Assembly: GCF_024139115.2 (NCBI RefSeq)
Contig: NC_085140.1
Coordinates: forward strand, 313,103,259-313,167,258
Length of the DNA stretch: 64,000 nucleotides
Reading direction: 5' to 3'
From: Armigeres subalbatus
Taxonomy: Eukaryota; Arthropoda; Insecta; Diptera; Culicidae
In this document: one piece after another, positions 43,930 through 53,212 of the stretch
How positions within the stretch are numbered: the first letter of the stretch is position 1
Layout of the letters: every line of letters starts with the position of its first letter
Notes under the pieces: model-generated
Told to the model about the DNA's origin: nothing
The model's input: only the letters and a program-made list of their open reading frames with translations
Database searches by the model: none
Translations under genes and position numbers: made by a program

Positions 43930-45000
43930 ATGAGGCGAGAAAACACTTTTCGTATAGATTACTCGCGCTTCCCGGTGAAGCCGTCTTTCGAAAAAGTGCA
44001 TGGCTTTTGCCGCACAGTTCTGGGGCTGAAGAAAGAAGATGTTGTGAGACTCCAGTGTCACCGCGGTGAACAATGTGCGTTCGTCAAGGTCAATGATCTG
44101 ACGCTCGCACAAAAAATCGTGGACGCTCACGATGAAAAACATGAAGTGGATATTGCGGGGAAGAAGCACAAGTTGCGAATAACGATGGAAGATGGAAGTG
44201 TTGAAGTGAAGGTGCACGATTTGCCGGAAAACGTTTCCGAAGAGAAGATCGTCGAGTTCCTCAGTGCGTTCGGGGAGGTGATCTCGCTGCGAGAATTGAC
44301 GTGGGGTGATGGGTTCGTGTTCGGTGGGATTCCGCTCGGTATCTGGTCGGCTCGTATGCTGATCAAACGAAATATCGATTCGTGGGTTACGATTGATGGC
44401 CAGCAAGCGTATATCCACTACAAAGGTCAGATTTCCTCTTGCAAACACTGCAAAGAGCAGACCCACACTGGCATTTCTTGTGTACAAAACAAGAAACTGC
44501 TGGTCCAAAAAAGCTACGCCAACGTGACGAAGCAAGCTGAGCCACGACAGGCGCCGAAGAAGACGAGCGGATCAAAACCACCGATAGCCAAACCAGTTGA
44601 TCAGGGCTCTATCGCTCCAGCACCAACATCGTTGGAGGCCTTTCCCGAGCTACCGAATCCGGTGAGTCTAAACGAACCTTCTGGGTCGAAAACCCAATCA
44701 GCAAGTCAGCCTGCTATAAGCATCGTATGAACGGTGTCTCCCATCCCGCTGCAAAAGCAAAACACGCGCAGCTCATCGTCGGCATCGTTACGCACACAAC
44801 CACAACACGCCGAGGTGGCTTTGGTTGACCTTTTTAAAAAGCCTGCAAATGCGACTCGTTCCCAGAGCCGAACCGCCGGCTTCGAGACAGACGACTCAAC
44901 AACGTCCACAAGAAGCGGACGAAGCCGAGGGCGCCCGCCCGGCAAAAAGCAGCGATGCGATGATGGTGACGACGAGCAGGACGTGGATTCTCTCCCATAA
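43930..45000 (+). pseudogene. Tx1/L1-like ORF1, RNA-binding, with one in-frame TGA
   Basis: 356 codons from ATG at 43,930 to TAA at 44,998-45,000, with a single TGA at 44,728-44,730 (codon 267). The N-terminus has FRIDYSRFPVKPSFEKVHGF, the middle has an RRM-like fold region (VEVKVHDLPENVSEEKIVEF), and CKHCKEQTHTGISC near residue 176 is a zinc-knuckle-like motif. The C-terminal part after the TGA is basic (SGRSRGRPPGKKQR). The layout fits Tx1/L1-type ORF1 proteins, which coat element RNA. The TGA is probably a CGA or TGG mutation. The TAA is followed at once, in the same frame, by the ORF2 ATG. Confidence 0.8.
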
Positions 45001-46160
45001 ATGGCTCTCACGTCGTACAACCTCGCTTCGATAAACATCGCCACGATCACGAACCCCACGAAACTCAACGCTCTCCGAACCTTCATCAGCAGTCAAATCC
45101 TCGATATCGTGTGCCTGCAGGAAGTCGAGAACGAACAGCTTTCCTTGCCAGGCTATGTCGTTTTCGCAAATGTGGACCACACGAGGAGAGGCACCGCTGT
45201 TGCAGTGAAGGAGCATATCCAGGTCACTCATGTCGAGAAAAGCCTGGATAGCCGACTGATCGCGCTGAGAGTGCACGACACGACAATTTGCAATATTTAC
45301 GCTCCCTCCGGCACTGCACAGCGCGCTGCTAGAGAAGAGTTTTTCAACGGAACCCTGGCCTACTACCTCCGTCACCCCACCGCCAACGTCATCCTCGCTG
45401 GTGATTTCAACTGTGTGCTGCGAGCTTGCGACTCGTCCAGCCCAAACACAAGCCCGTCCCTTAAAACAGCCGTCCAACAACTGCAGCTGCATGACGCGTG
45501 GGAAAAGCTATGTCCGCGTGATTCCGGGTTCACGTATGTCAATCGAAATGCGCAATCTCGACTCGACCGCATGTACGTAAGCGCCGGCTTACGGAACAAG
45601 CTGCAGTCTGCCTACACGCACGTCTGTTGCTTCACAGACCACAAAGCGCTGACGGTACGACTCTGTCTACCCCCGCTGGAACACGAACCCGGGCGCGGTT
45701 TCTGGGCTCTTCGTCCGCATCTTCTAACCGAAGAAAACGTAGCCGAGTTTCATTATAAGTGGCAATATTGGACTCGGCAACGTAGGAACTACGGATCGTG
45801 GATGGAATGGTGGCTGTCGTACGCTAAGCCCAAAATCAAAACGTTTTTCAAGTGGAAATCTCGAGCCGTTTTCGAGGAATTTCACGATGCGCACCAGCGT
45901 CTCTATGCGCAACTACGGCTAGCGTACGACGGATATTACCAACATCCCGAAATGCTGACTACCATAAACCGTCTTAAAGGTGAAATGTTGGCGCTTCAAA
46001 GGAACTTTACCCACGCTTTTATGCGCATCAACGAAACGCGCCTGGCGGGAGAGCCTATGTCGATCTTCCTGCTGGGGGAAAGACGACGCAAAAAAACAAC
46101 CATCATGCAGTTGCAAACGGCTGAAAACGCAATTCTAAATGAGCCACAAGCAATCGAAGC
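45001..46160 (+). CDS. Tx1/L1-like ORF2, N-terminal part: endonuclease and linker
   Basis: Starts at the ATG directly abutting the ORF1 TAA. The APE-type endonuclease has IVCLQEVENEQL (catalytic Glu, near 45,105), VILAGDFNCVL (45,390), QSRLDRMYV (45,555) and CFTDHKALTV (Asp-His, 45,630), all intact. A linker follows with GFWALRPHLLTEENVAEF and MSIFLLGERRRKKTTIMQL, a typical start of the RT region. The frame is cut at codon 387 by the foldback element and resumes at 48,427. Confidence 0.85.
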
Positions 46161-46167
46161 GGGAGCG

Positions 46168-46328
46168 GGTCATTTGGCATAAAGTCATTTGGCATAACGC
46201 CATTTGGCATAAGGTCATTTGGCATAAAAGCCATTTGGCATAACGGCCATTTGGCATAACGGACATTTGGCATAATTGTAACCAACGTCAAAAATTAGGG
46301 TCTTTTGGCATAACGGACATTTGGCATA
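46168..46328 (+). repeat. Left arm: CATTTGGCATAA tandem array
   Basis: About nine units of a 15-18 bp repeat, seven of them contiguous, then two more after a 40-bp spacer. Open frames across it are accidental. Confidence 0.85.
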
Positions 46329-46493
46329 TTTTTTTTTACGTTTGCTAAATGATGACTAAGTGGCGCGGGAAATACCCCAAGGTAGTAAATATAACACCCG
46401 TCGATAACAATATTAAAAAGACATTATCCTGTCGTGGAACGAATACATTTGGAATGCAATGCAAAAGTAGGTGCATGCCTGGATTAGAGCAGT

Positions 46494-48110
46494 GGTTTAT
46501 GTAATCCCCTCTTTAAAAGTAGGCGTGTGGCCGGATTATGGCAATGAAGGATATGATACCTTCTTTAAAAGTAGGCGTGTGGCCGTATTAGGGCAATGAA
46601 GGATGTGATCCCTTCTTTAAAAGTAGGTGCTTGCCCGGATTATGGCAATGGAGGGTATGATCTCTTATTTAAAAGTAGGCGCTTGCCCGGATTAAGGTCA
46701 TGGTGGATTGGATCCCTTCTTTAAAAGTGGGCGATTGCATGGATTATGGCAATGGATGATGTGATCCCTTCATTAAAAGTAGGTGCTTGTCCAGATTATT
46801 ATAATGGTGGATGCGATTCCTTCTTTAAAGTAGGTGCTTGCCCGGTTTATGACAATGGAGGATACGATCTCTTATTTAAAAGTAGGTGATTGCCCGGATT
46901 AGGGTCATGATGGATGCGATCCATTCTTCAAAGGCAGGCGCTTGCACGGATTATGGCAATGAATGATGTGATCCCTTCTTTAGCAGTAGGCGCTTGTCCG
47001 GATTATGGTAATGGTGGATGTGATTCCTTCTTTAAAAGAAGGCGCTTGCCCGGATTAAGGCAATGGTGGAAGTGATCCCTTCTTTAAAAGTAGGCGCATG
47101 CTCGGATTAAGGCCATGGTGGATACGATCCCTTCTTTAAAAGTAGGCGCTTGCATGGATTATAGCAATGGAGGGTGTGATCCCTTCTTTAAAAGTAGGCG
47201 CTTGCCCGGATTATGACAATGGTGGATGTGATTTCTTCTTTGAAAGAAGGCGATTTCCCGGATTGAGGCAATGGTGGATGTGACCCCTTCTTAAAAAATA
47301 GGCGCTAGCACGGATTATGGCAATGGAGGATTTGATTTGTTCTTTAAAAGTAGGCGCTTGTTCGGATTGAAGCAATGGTGGATTTAATCCCTTCTTTGAA
47401 AGTAGGTGTGTGGCCTGAATTGTGGCAATGCAATGGTGGGTAGAGACCCTCCTTAGCCGTGCGGTAAGACGCGCGGCTACAAAGCAAGACCATGCTGAGG
47501 GTGTTTGGGTTCGATTCCCGGTGCCGGTCTAGGCAATTTTCGGATTGGAAATTGACTCGACTTCCCTGGGCATAAAAGAATCGTCGTGCTAGCCTCATGA
47601 TATACGAATGCAAAAATGGTAACTTGGCTTAGAAACCTCGCAGTTAATAATTGTGGAAGTGTTTAATGAACTTCAAGCTGCGAGTCGGCTCTGTCTCAGT
47701 GTGGGGAAGTAGTGACAATAAGAATAAGAAGAATGGTGGATGTGATCCCTTCTTTAAAAGTAGGCCCTGCCCGGATTATGGCAATGGTAGATGTGATTCC
47801 TTCTTTATAAGTAGGCGCTTGTCGGGAATAAATTAATGGTAGATGTGATCTCTTTCCCGAAAAGCACAATACAGATTGATTTGGTTGCAATAACTCATAT
47901 GTGACTTGATTGGTTTTAGTAACTCGTCTACGACAGGTGTGTTGGTTGAGTTTATAAAGTTAGGCGCTTTCCCGGATTAAGGCAGTGGTGGATTTGATCC
48001 AGTCTTAAGGCACATGCCCAGATTGAAGCAATGGTGGATGTCATCCCTACTTTAAAAGTAGGCATGTGGCCGGAATAAGTCAATGATGGATGTGATCCCT
48101 CTCTCGGAAG
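46494..48110 (+). repeat. 52-bp minisatellite core, about 25 units
   Basis: Units contain TTCTTTAAAAGTAGGCGCTT, GCCCGGATTATGGCAATGG and TGGATGTGATCCC. Spacing of 52 bp is exact at 46,561, 46,613 and 46,665. It is interrupted by a Feilai SINE at about 47,437-47,735 and becomes irregular from 47,830 on. Confidence 0.85.
47437..47735 (+). mobile_element. Feilai: Feilai SINE, copy 1, inside the minisatellite
   Basis: A tRNA-related head with CCTCCTTAGCCGTGCGGTAA (A-box region) and GGTTCGATTCC (B box), then GCCGGTCTAGGCAATTTTCG, ATGATATACGAATGCAAAAA and AAACCTCGCAGTTAATAA, with an AATAAGAATAAGAAG tail. Flanked by AATGGTGG, consistent with a short target duplication in a minisatellite unit. The body has a deletion near 47,680 compared with the copy at 62,854. 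Confidence 0.85.
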
Positions 48111-48122
48111 TAATTCTGACGT

Positions 48123-48196
48123 TTTGTTATTTCGTTCTTCCGGAAAATGTTTACTAGACTGATGGTAAACATTTTCCGGAAGAACGAAATAACAAA
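48123..48196. repeat. Perfect hairpin with 31-bp arms and 12-bp loop
   Basis: The arm 48,123-48,153 (core TTCGTTCTTCCGGAAAATG) is exactly complementary to 48,166-48,196. The loop is CTAGACTGATGG. It lies between the minisatellite core and the right arm of the foldback element. Confidence 0.9.
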
Positions 48197-48240
48197 TCAG
48201 AAAACAGCCTCGACCTACTTTATCTACTTTATCTTTCACA

Positions 48241-48416
48241 GTTCGAAATTATGCCAAATGTCTGTTATGCCAAATGACCCACTCTTTTCTTGCACTTCAA
48301 AATTATGCCAAATGTCCGTTATGCCAAATGACCATTATGCCAAATGGCCTTTATGCCAAATGACCTTATGCCAAATGGCGTTATGCCAAATGACTTTATG
48401 CCAAATGACCCAGACC
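48241..48416 (-). repeat. Right arm: inverted CATTTGGCATAA tandem array
   Basis: About nine units, inverted relative to the left arm, with matching spacer order from the outer end. A 40-bp spacer near 48,263-48,300 separates the innermost two units, as in the left arm. Confidence 0.85.
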
Positions 48417-48426
48417 CAATCGAAGC

Positions 48427-50326
48427 AAATCTGTTTGCTTTTTTCTCCAACCTCTATTCGGAAGAAGCAGCAGATAACAACGAGGACGGGTTTGTTTGCG
48501 AACGAGTTATCCCACCGGACGACCCACTAAACGAGCGATGCACCGAAGAGATCACGACGGCAGAAATACTATCTGCTATCAAATCCAGCGCAGCAAAGCG
48601 ATCCCCCGGTGCCGACGGGATCCCACGAGAGTTTTACCTACGCGTGTTCAACGTCATCCACCGTGAGTTGAACCTGCTTCTCAATGAAGCACTCGCCGGC
48701 AATCTTCCCCACACCTTCGTGGAGGGCATCATCGTGTTGGTGAAGAAGAGAGGTGGAGAACACACGGCCCGAGCGTACCGGCCCATACCGCTGCTCAACA
48801 GTGACTTTACACTTCTCTCCCGCATTCTAAAAAATCGACTGGAGCGCGTCATGCAAGCCCACCGTGTTTTGAGTGACGGACAGAAATGTTCGAACTCGGA
48901 GCGCAACATCTTTCAAGCCACTCTCGCTCTGAAAGAGCGGATCGCCAGTCTCCGTCACCACCGTCGCGCCGGTAAGCTCATCAGCTTTGATCTCGAGAAC
49001 GCCTTCGATCGGGTGCGCCATTCATTTCTTTTCGACACCATGCGGTCGCTCGGGTTCAACGAGGAACTCATCGCTCTTCTCGCGCACATCGCCAGTCGGT
49101 CCACATCCCGGCTACTCGTCAATGGGCGCCTCTCTCGTTCGTTCGAGATTACTCGTTCGGTGCGACAAGGGGACCCACTGTCCATGCACCTCTTCGTCTT
49201 ATATCTCCACCCGTTGGTATGCCGGCTCGAGCAAGTGTGTGGAGAGGATTTACTGGTTGCCTACGCCGACGACATCAGCGTGATAGTGACGTCACCGTGG
49301 CAGATCGAGGCGATGAGGGAAGTTTTTCGTCGCTTTGGTCTTGCCGCCGGCGCGCAATTGAATTTGCGCAAAACCATTGCGGTGATTGTGGGGTATTGCG
49401 AAGGAAATATTTTTGACACCCAGTGGCTACAAACTACTCATGTAGTCAAAATTCTGGGTATTTCCTTTGCAAATTCCATTCGTCTGATGACAACCCTAAA
49501 TTGGAATGCACTGGTGGGGAAGTTCGCGCAACAAATGTGGCTCCAATCATTGCGTACGTTGACCATACACCAGAAAGTAATTATGCTGAATACGTTTGGC
49601 ACATCCAAGCTATGGTATTTATCGTCTGTGTTGCCACCCCTCGGTATTCACACGGCGAAGATCACGTCAACAATGGGTACGTTCTTGTGGAGAGGAGTGA
49701 CTGCCCGTGTACCAATAACTCAGCTGGCACGGGACAAGCAGCAAGGAGGCCTGCGCCTGCAAATCCCGGCTTTAAAAAGCAAAAGCTTAGCCACCAATAG
49801 AGCGCTAAATGAGATCGATTCCCATCCTTTCTACAGATCCCTTCTTTTCCACGCAAATCCTCGCCCAGCAATTTCAATAGACTATCCCGACATTAGAATC
49901 ATCCTCTCATGTTTATCCCAAGTTCCCCACCTGATCCAACAAAACCCCTCCGCCGATCTTATCCACCGGTACTTCGTTCAACTAACCGAGCTTCCAAAGG
50001 TGGAAATAAACAGTCCAGCGATCGACTGGCCCCGCGTGTGGCGAAATATTTCAGCAAAGCAGCTTACTTCCGCGCAACGATCCAAATTGTACCTACTAGT
50101 GAACGGCAAAATTGAGCATCGAAAACTGCTGTTCGTGATGCAACGGGTGGCAGACGAGAATTGCACACACTGTGGAAACCAAATGGTCGAAACGCTCCAG
50201 CATAAATTTTGCTCCTGCGCTCGCGTCGTCCAGGCATGGACGGTTCTGCAACGAAGGCTAGTAAGAGCAACACATGGGTGGAGGCAACTTTCCTTCGAAG
50301 ATCTAATGAAACCTGTACAGGAATAG
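48427..50326 (+). CDS. Tx1/L1-like ORF2, C-terminal part: reverse transcriptase and zinc-knuckle end
   Basis: Continues the frame broken at 46,160. RT motifs in order: KRSPGADGIPREFYLRV (48,597), YRPIPLLNSDFTLLSRILKN (48,778), ISFDLENAFDRVRHSFLF (48,980), SVRQGDPLSMHLFVLYLHPL (49,157), LLVAYADDISVIV (49,252; catalytic Asp pair intact) and KILGISFANSIRL (49,450). A long C-terminal domain follows (FLWRGVTARVPITQLARDKQ), ending with CTHCGNQMVETLQHKFCSC (50,162), a Cys/His motif typical of LINE C-termini. Stop at 50,324-50,326. With 45,001-46,160 it makes 1,019 codons without a stop. Confidence 0.85.
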
Positions 50327-50522
50327 GTAAAAATATGCGAGTAAAAATCCTTAGAATATTTATAAATTACATCCACTATGTTAACAAGTGTAACGATAGG
50401 ATCGATGTGAATGAATTAGAATTCCACCTAGACCTAGATTTTTGAAACTGTACATATTTGTAAACCTGAAATTATCAATACTTGACTAAATAAAAACTGA
50501 ATTTTAAACCACAAAAAAAAAA
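50327..50522 (+). other. 3' UTR and poly-A end of the Tx1/L1-like LINE
   Basis: About 195 bp of AT-rich sequence with ACTAAATAAAAACTGAATTT near 50,483 and an A run at 50,512-50,522, after which the Juan-like host sequence resumes (TTTTGCAAGTAAATGGGG). Confidence 0.7.
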
Positions 50523-51364
50523 TTTTGCAAGTAAATGGGGAAAATATCTTTGGCTGAAAGGCCCTTGTCATCTGCAAACAAAGATTTTTGACACCCTGGT
50601 GGTAAATCAGGTAAGTCAGAAGTAAAAATGTTATACAATATGGGCCCCAGTATGCTACCTTGGGCAACACCAGCTCTTACAGGTAATCTATCAGTTTTCT
50701 AATTCTGATAGTTTAACTGCAGTGATCAGATCGATTATTAATTTTGGATCAGTTTAATGATGTACAGAGGAAAATTAAAATTCATTAATTTTACAATCAA
50801 ACCTTCATGCCAAACACTGTCAAAAGCTTTCTCTATACCAAGAAGAGCAACGCCAGTCGAATATCCTTCAGATTTGTTGAGCCAAATTAAAATCGTAACT
50901 CTTAATAACTGATGAGTGGTTGAATGCCCATGGCGAAAACCAAATTGCTCATCAGCAAAAATAGAATTGTAATTAATATGAACCATAATTCATTTTAAAA
51001 TAATCTTTTCAAACAGTTTGCTTATTGAAGAAAGCAAACTGATTGGACGATAACTAAAAGCATCAGCTGGATTTTCGTCCGGCTTCAAAATTTAAACAAC
51101 TTTGGCGTTTTTCCATTTATCTGGAAGGTATGCCAATTGAAAACATTTGTTAAATAAATTAACCAAAAAGGATAAAGAACTCTCAGGAAGTTTTTTGATA
51201 AGTATGTAGAAAATACCATCATCACCCGGGGCTTTCATATTTTTAAATTTTCTAGTAATAGATCTCACTTTATCCAAATTAGTTCCTAACGAAGGGTCGA
51301 AAACATTCTCTTGATTGAGAATGTCTTCGAAGCTCCGTGTAACCTGATCCTCAATTGGACTAGT
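50523..51364 (-). pseudogene. Juan-like LINE copy 1, RT part
   Basis: Continues copy 1 upstream of 43,798. The minus strand has ADEQFGFRHGHSTTHQLLRV (near 50,965), VALLGIEKAFDSVWHEGLIV (near 50,850) and KNMKAPGDDGIFYILIKKLP (near 51,240). A deletion near 50,555 removes the bases that in copy 2 encode part of the region after FADD. The copy ends at 51,364, where Rep-B begins; the 5' half of the LINE is not found beyond Rep-B. Confidence 0.75.
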
Positions 51365-52830
51365 ATATGGTAACAGGTATCAGAACGTCGGCTCAGGAGG
51401 TACGTTCCCCTCAATTTGGGAGATTTGTGCCATCGCCTTCACTGGCCTTTCTCATCATTTACCTGACGGAAAAGGAAGTGAAAAGTGGAAAGGAAGAAAA
51501 AGGGAAGTTGGAAAGGAGAATGGAACCATTTATAGGAAAGCCAATTATGTAGACTCACACGCATTCAGCTAGGGACTAAAGAGAGGTGTCACAAAAACAC
51601 AGAGGACGTAACAATGGACGAACGTCAAAGACGAAACACAGAGTGCACTGTGAAAAACGCATAATGCGAATTCATATAGGTGACAATCACAAAGTACATT
51701 GTAAAAATCGCATAATGCGAATCCATATAGGTGGTAATTTGTTGAAAACTAAGTAAAACACATATTCATAACCCCACTCTTATTTAATATCACGTTGAGA
51801 TTGAACAAGAGTAGCCGAAGCCGAACGTCAAGGACGAGACACAGAGTACACTGTGAAAAACGCATATTGCGAATCCTTAAAGGTAACATACACAAAGTAC
51901 ATTGTAAAAAAACGCATAATGTGAATCCATATAGGTGACAATTTGTTGAAAAAAAAAACTAAGTAAAAAAACATTTTCATAACCCCACCCTTATTCAACC
52001 CCAAGTTGAGATTAAACAAGAGTAGCTGAAGCCAAACATCAAAGACGAAACACAGATTACACTTTGAAAAACGCATAATACGAATCCATATAGGTGACAA
52101 ACACAAAGTACATTGTAAGAAAAAACGCATAATGCGAATCCATATAGATGAAAATTTGTTGAAAAACTTAGTAAAAAACATATTCATAATCCCACCCTTA
52201 TTCAACCTCAAGTTGAGATTAAACAAGAGTAGCTGAAGCCGAACGACAAAGACGAAACACAGAGTACACTGTGAAAAGCGCATAATGTGAATCCATATAG
52301 ATGACAAACACAAAGTACATTGTAAAAAAAATGCATAATGCGTATCCATATAGGTGGAAGTTTGTTGAAAAACTAAGTAAAACACATATTCATAACCCCA
52401 CACTCACGTTGAGATTGAACAAGAGTATCCAAAGCCGAAAGTCAAAGACGAGACACAGAGTACACTGTGAAAAATGCATAATGCGAATCCATACAGGTGA
52501 CAATTTGTTGAAAACTAAGTATAACACATATTCATAACCCTACTCTTATTTAACCGCACGATGAGGTTGAATAAGCGTAGCCGATTATCTCGGAGAAGTA
52601 AAAAGCCAACTACGCCATAGCTCCGGTTAGCGCAGCGAGGGCTAAAATACTGTGATGGGGGCCCTGGTGCTTCACAGGCTCCGTTTGCGGTTAGGTTCTT
52701 ATTAGACCCCCCTAACCATTCATTCGTAGGCACGGTAAGCATAAAGCCGCATCACACCGAAAATTGGGGGTCACCTGTATGGTGGACTTTTACCACTGGA
52801 ACAGGCAATCCGTAATGTTATTCTTAGCCA
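51365..52830 (+). repeat. Rep-B dispersed repeat, expanded copy
   Basis: Its outer parts match the short copy at 2165-2480 (inverted). Left: TATCAGAACGTCGGCTCAGG and CACTGGCCTTTCTCATCATT. Right: GGTCACCTGTATGGTGGACT and ACCACTGGAACAGGCAATCC. Where the short copy has a single unit, this copy has about five tandem units. It lies at the broken end of Juan-like copy 1. Confidence 0.75.
51614..52570 (+). repeat. Tandem array in Rep-B, about 204-bp unit, about five copies
   Basis: The AACGTCAAAGACGA-like word recurs at 51,621, 51,824, 52,035, 52,242 and 52,438 (spacings 203, 211, 207 and 196). Each unit also holds two copies of a sub-repeat around CGCATAATGCGAATCCATAT. Confidence 0.85.
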
Positions 52831-52863
52831 GATAACCAGCTGCCGACACCACACGGCTATCTA

Positions 52864-52925
52864 GGCTGTTCGTGGAGAGAAGTTGACATTGACTTTACGT
52901 CAACTCTCAATGTGTCCGAACAGCC
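52864..52925. repeat. Small hairpin beside Rep-B
   Basis: GGCTGTTCG (52,864-52,872) is complementary to CGAACAGCC (52,917-52,925), and GAGAAGTTGAC to GTCAACTCTC inside. It could be a terminal hairpin of Rep-B or an independent remnant. Confidence 0.5.
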
Positions 52926-52981
52926 GAAAAAGCATCAGCTGGATTTTCGTCCCGCTTCAAAATTTGAACAACTTTGGCGTT
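52926..52981 (-). repeat. Third Juan-like LINE fragment
   Basis: About 55 bp match the RT region at 51,057-51,110 (AAAAGCATCAGCTGGATTTT, ACAACTTTGGCG) and, less closely, 54,347-54,395. It looks more like copy 1 than copy 2. Confidence 0.6.
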
Positions 52982-53082
52982 TTTTTTTTTTTTACCAATT
53001 TTATTTGCTAATTATCTAATACATGCATTCATCTCTTAGACTAGGTGTTCCGTGTTTTCTAAACACTATCATCCTTATTTGC
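52982..53082 (-). repeat. Rep-C 3' tail with poly-A
   Basis: On the minus strand: ATAAGGATGATAGTGTTTAG, AACACGGAACACCTAGTC, TAATTAGCAAATAAAATT, then an A run (T run 52,982-52,993 on the plus strand). The same tail follows Rep-C copy 1 at 7,820-7,890. Confidence 0.65.
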
Positions 53083-53212
53083 TATGTTATATTTTTAGTT
53101 ATTATTAATAAATTTTAATTGACTCTGGCAGTTACAATTTTTCCTCTGGTTGAATTGAACCATGTAGGAATTACAATGTTTTCAACTTAAACTAATCTTA
53201 ACCTATTTTATA

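Larger units (their letters stand above)
46161..48416. mobile_element. Foldback-type element with tandem-repeat TIRs, 10-bp target duplication
   Basis: CAATCGAAGC lies at 46,151-46,160 and 48,417-48,426. The left arm (46,161-46,328) and the right arm (48,241-48,416) are inverted to each other and each consists of tandem CATTTGGCATAA words with short variable spacers (GGT, AAAGT, ACGC, AAGG, ACGG). The spacers follow the same order in both arms for the first several units. The core is a 52-bp minisatellite with an inserted Feilai SINE and a hairpin near the right arm. TIRs made of short tandem repeats and a 9-10 bp duplication are hallmarks of Foldback/MULE-like elements. No transposase is present. 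Confidence 0.8.
43799..50522 (+). mobile_element. Tx1/L1-like LINE, best-preserved element in the window
   Basis: Inserted into Juan-like copy 1. The host sequence breaks at 43,798 and resumes at 50,523, with a few host bases lost and no clear duplication. Structure: 5' UTR to 43,929, ORF1 43,930-45,000, ORF2 45,001-50,326 (interrupted by the 2.26-kb foldback element), 3' UTR with AATAAAAA near 50,489 and a poly-A run to about 50,522. EN and RT catalytic motifs are intact. The lesions seen are one in-frame TGA in ORF1 and the foldback insertion in ORF2. Confidence 0.8.

Noticed and set aside
44896..45492. Minus-strand 198-codon frame
   Set aside because: Antisense shadow of the Tx1/L1-like ORF1 end and EN domain.
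46494..48110. Regular repeats resembling a CRISPR array
   Set aside because: The 52-bp units are contiguous with no unique spacers, vary gradually like a minisatellite, and lie in an animal transposon.
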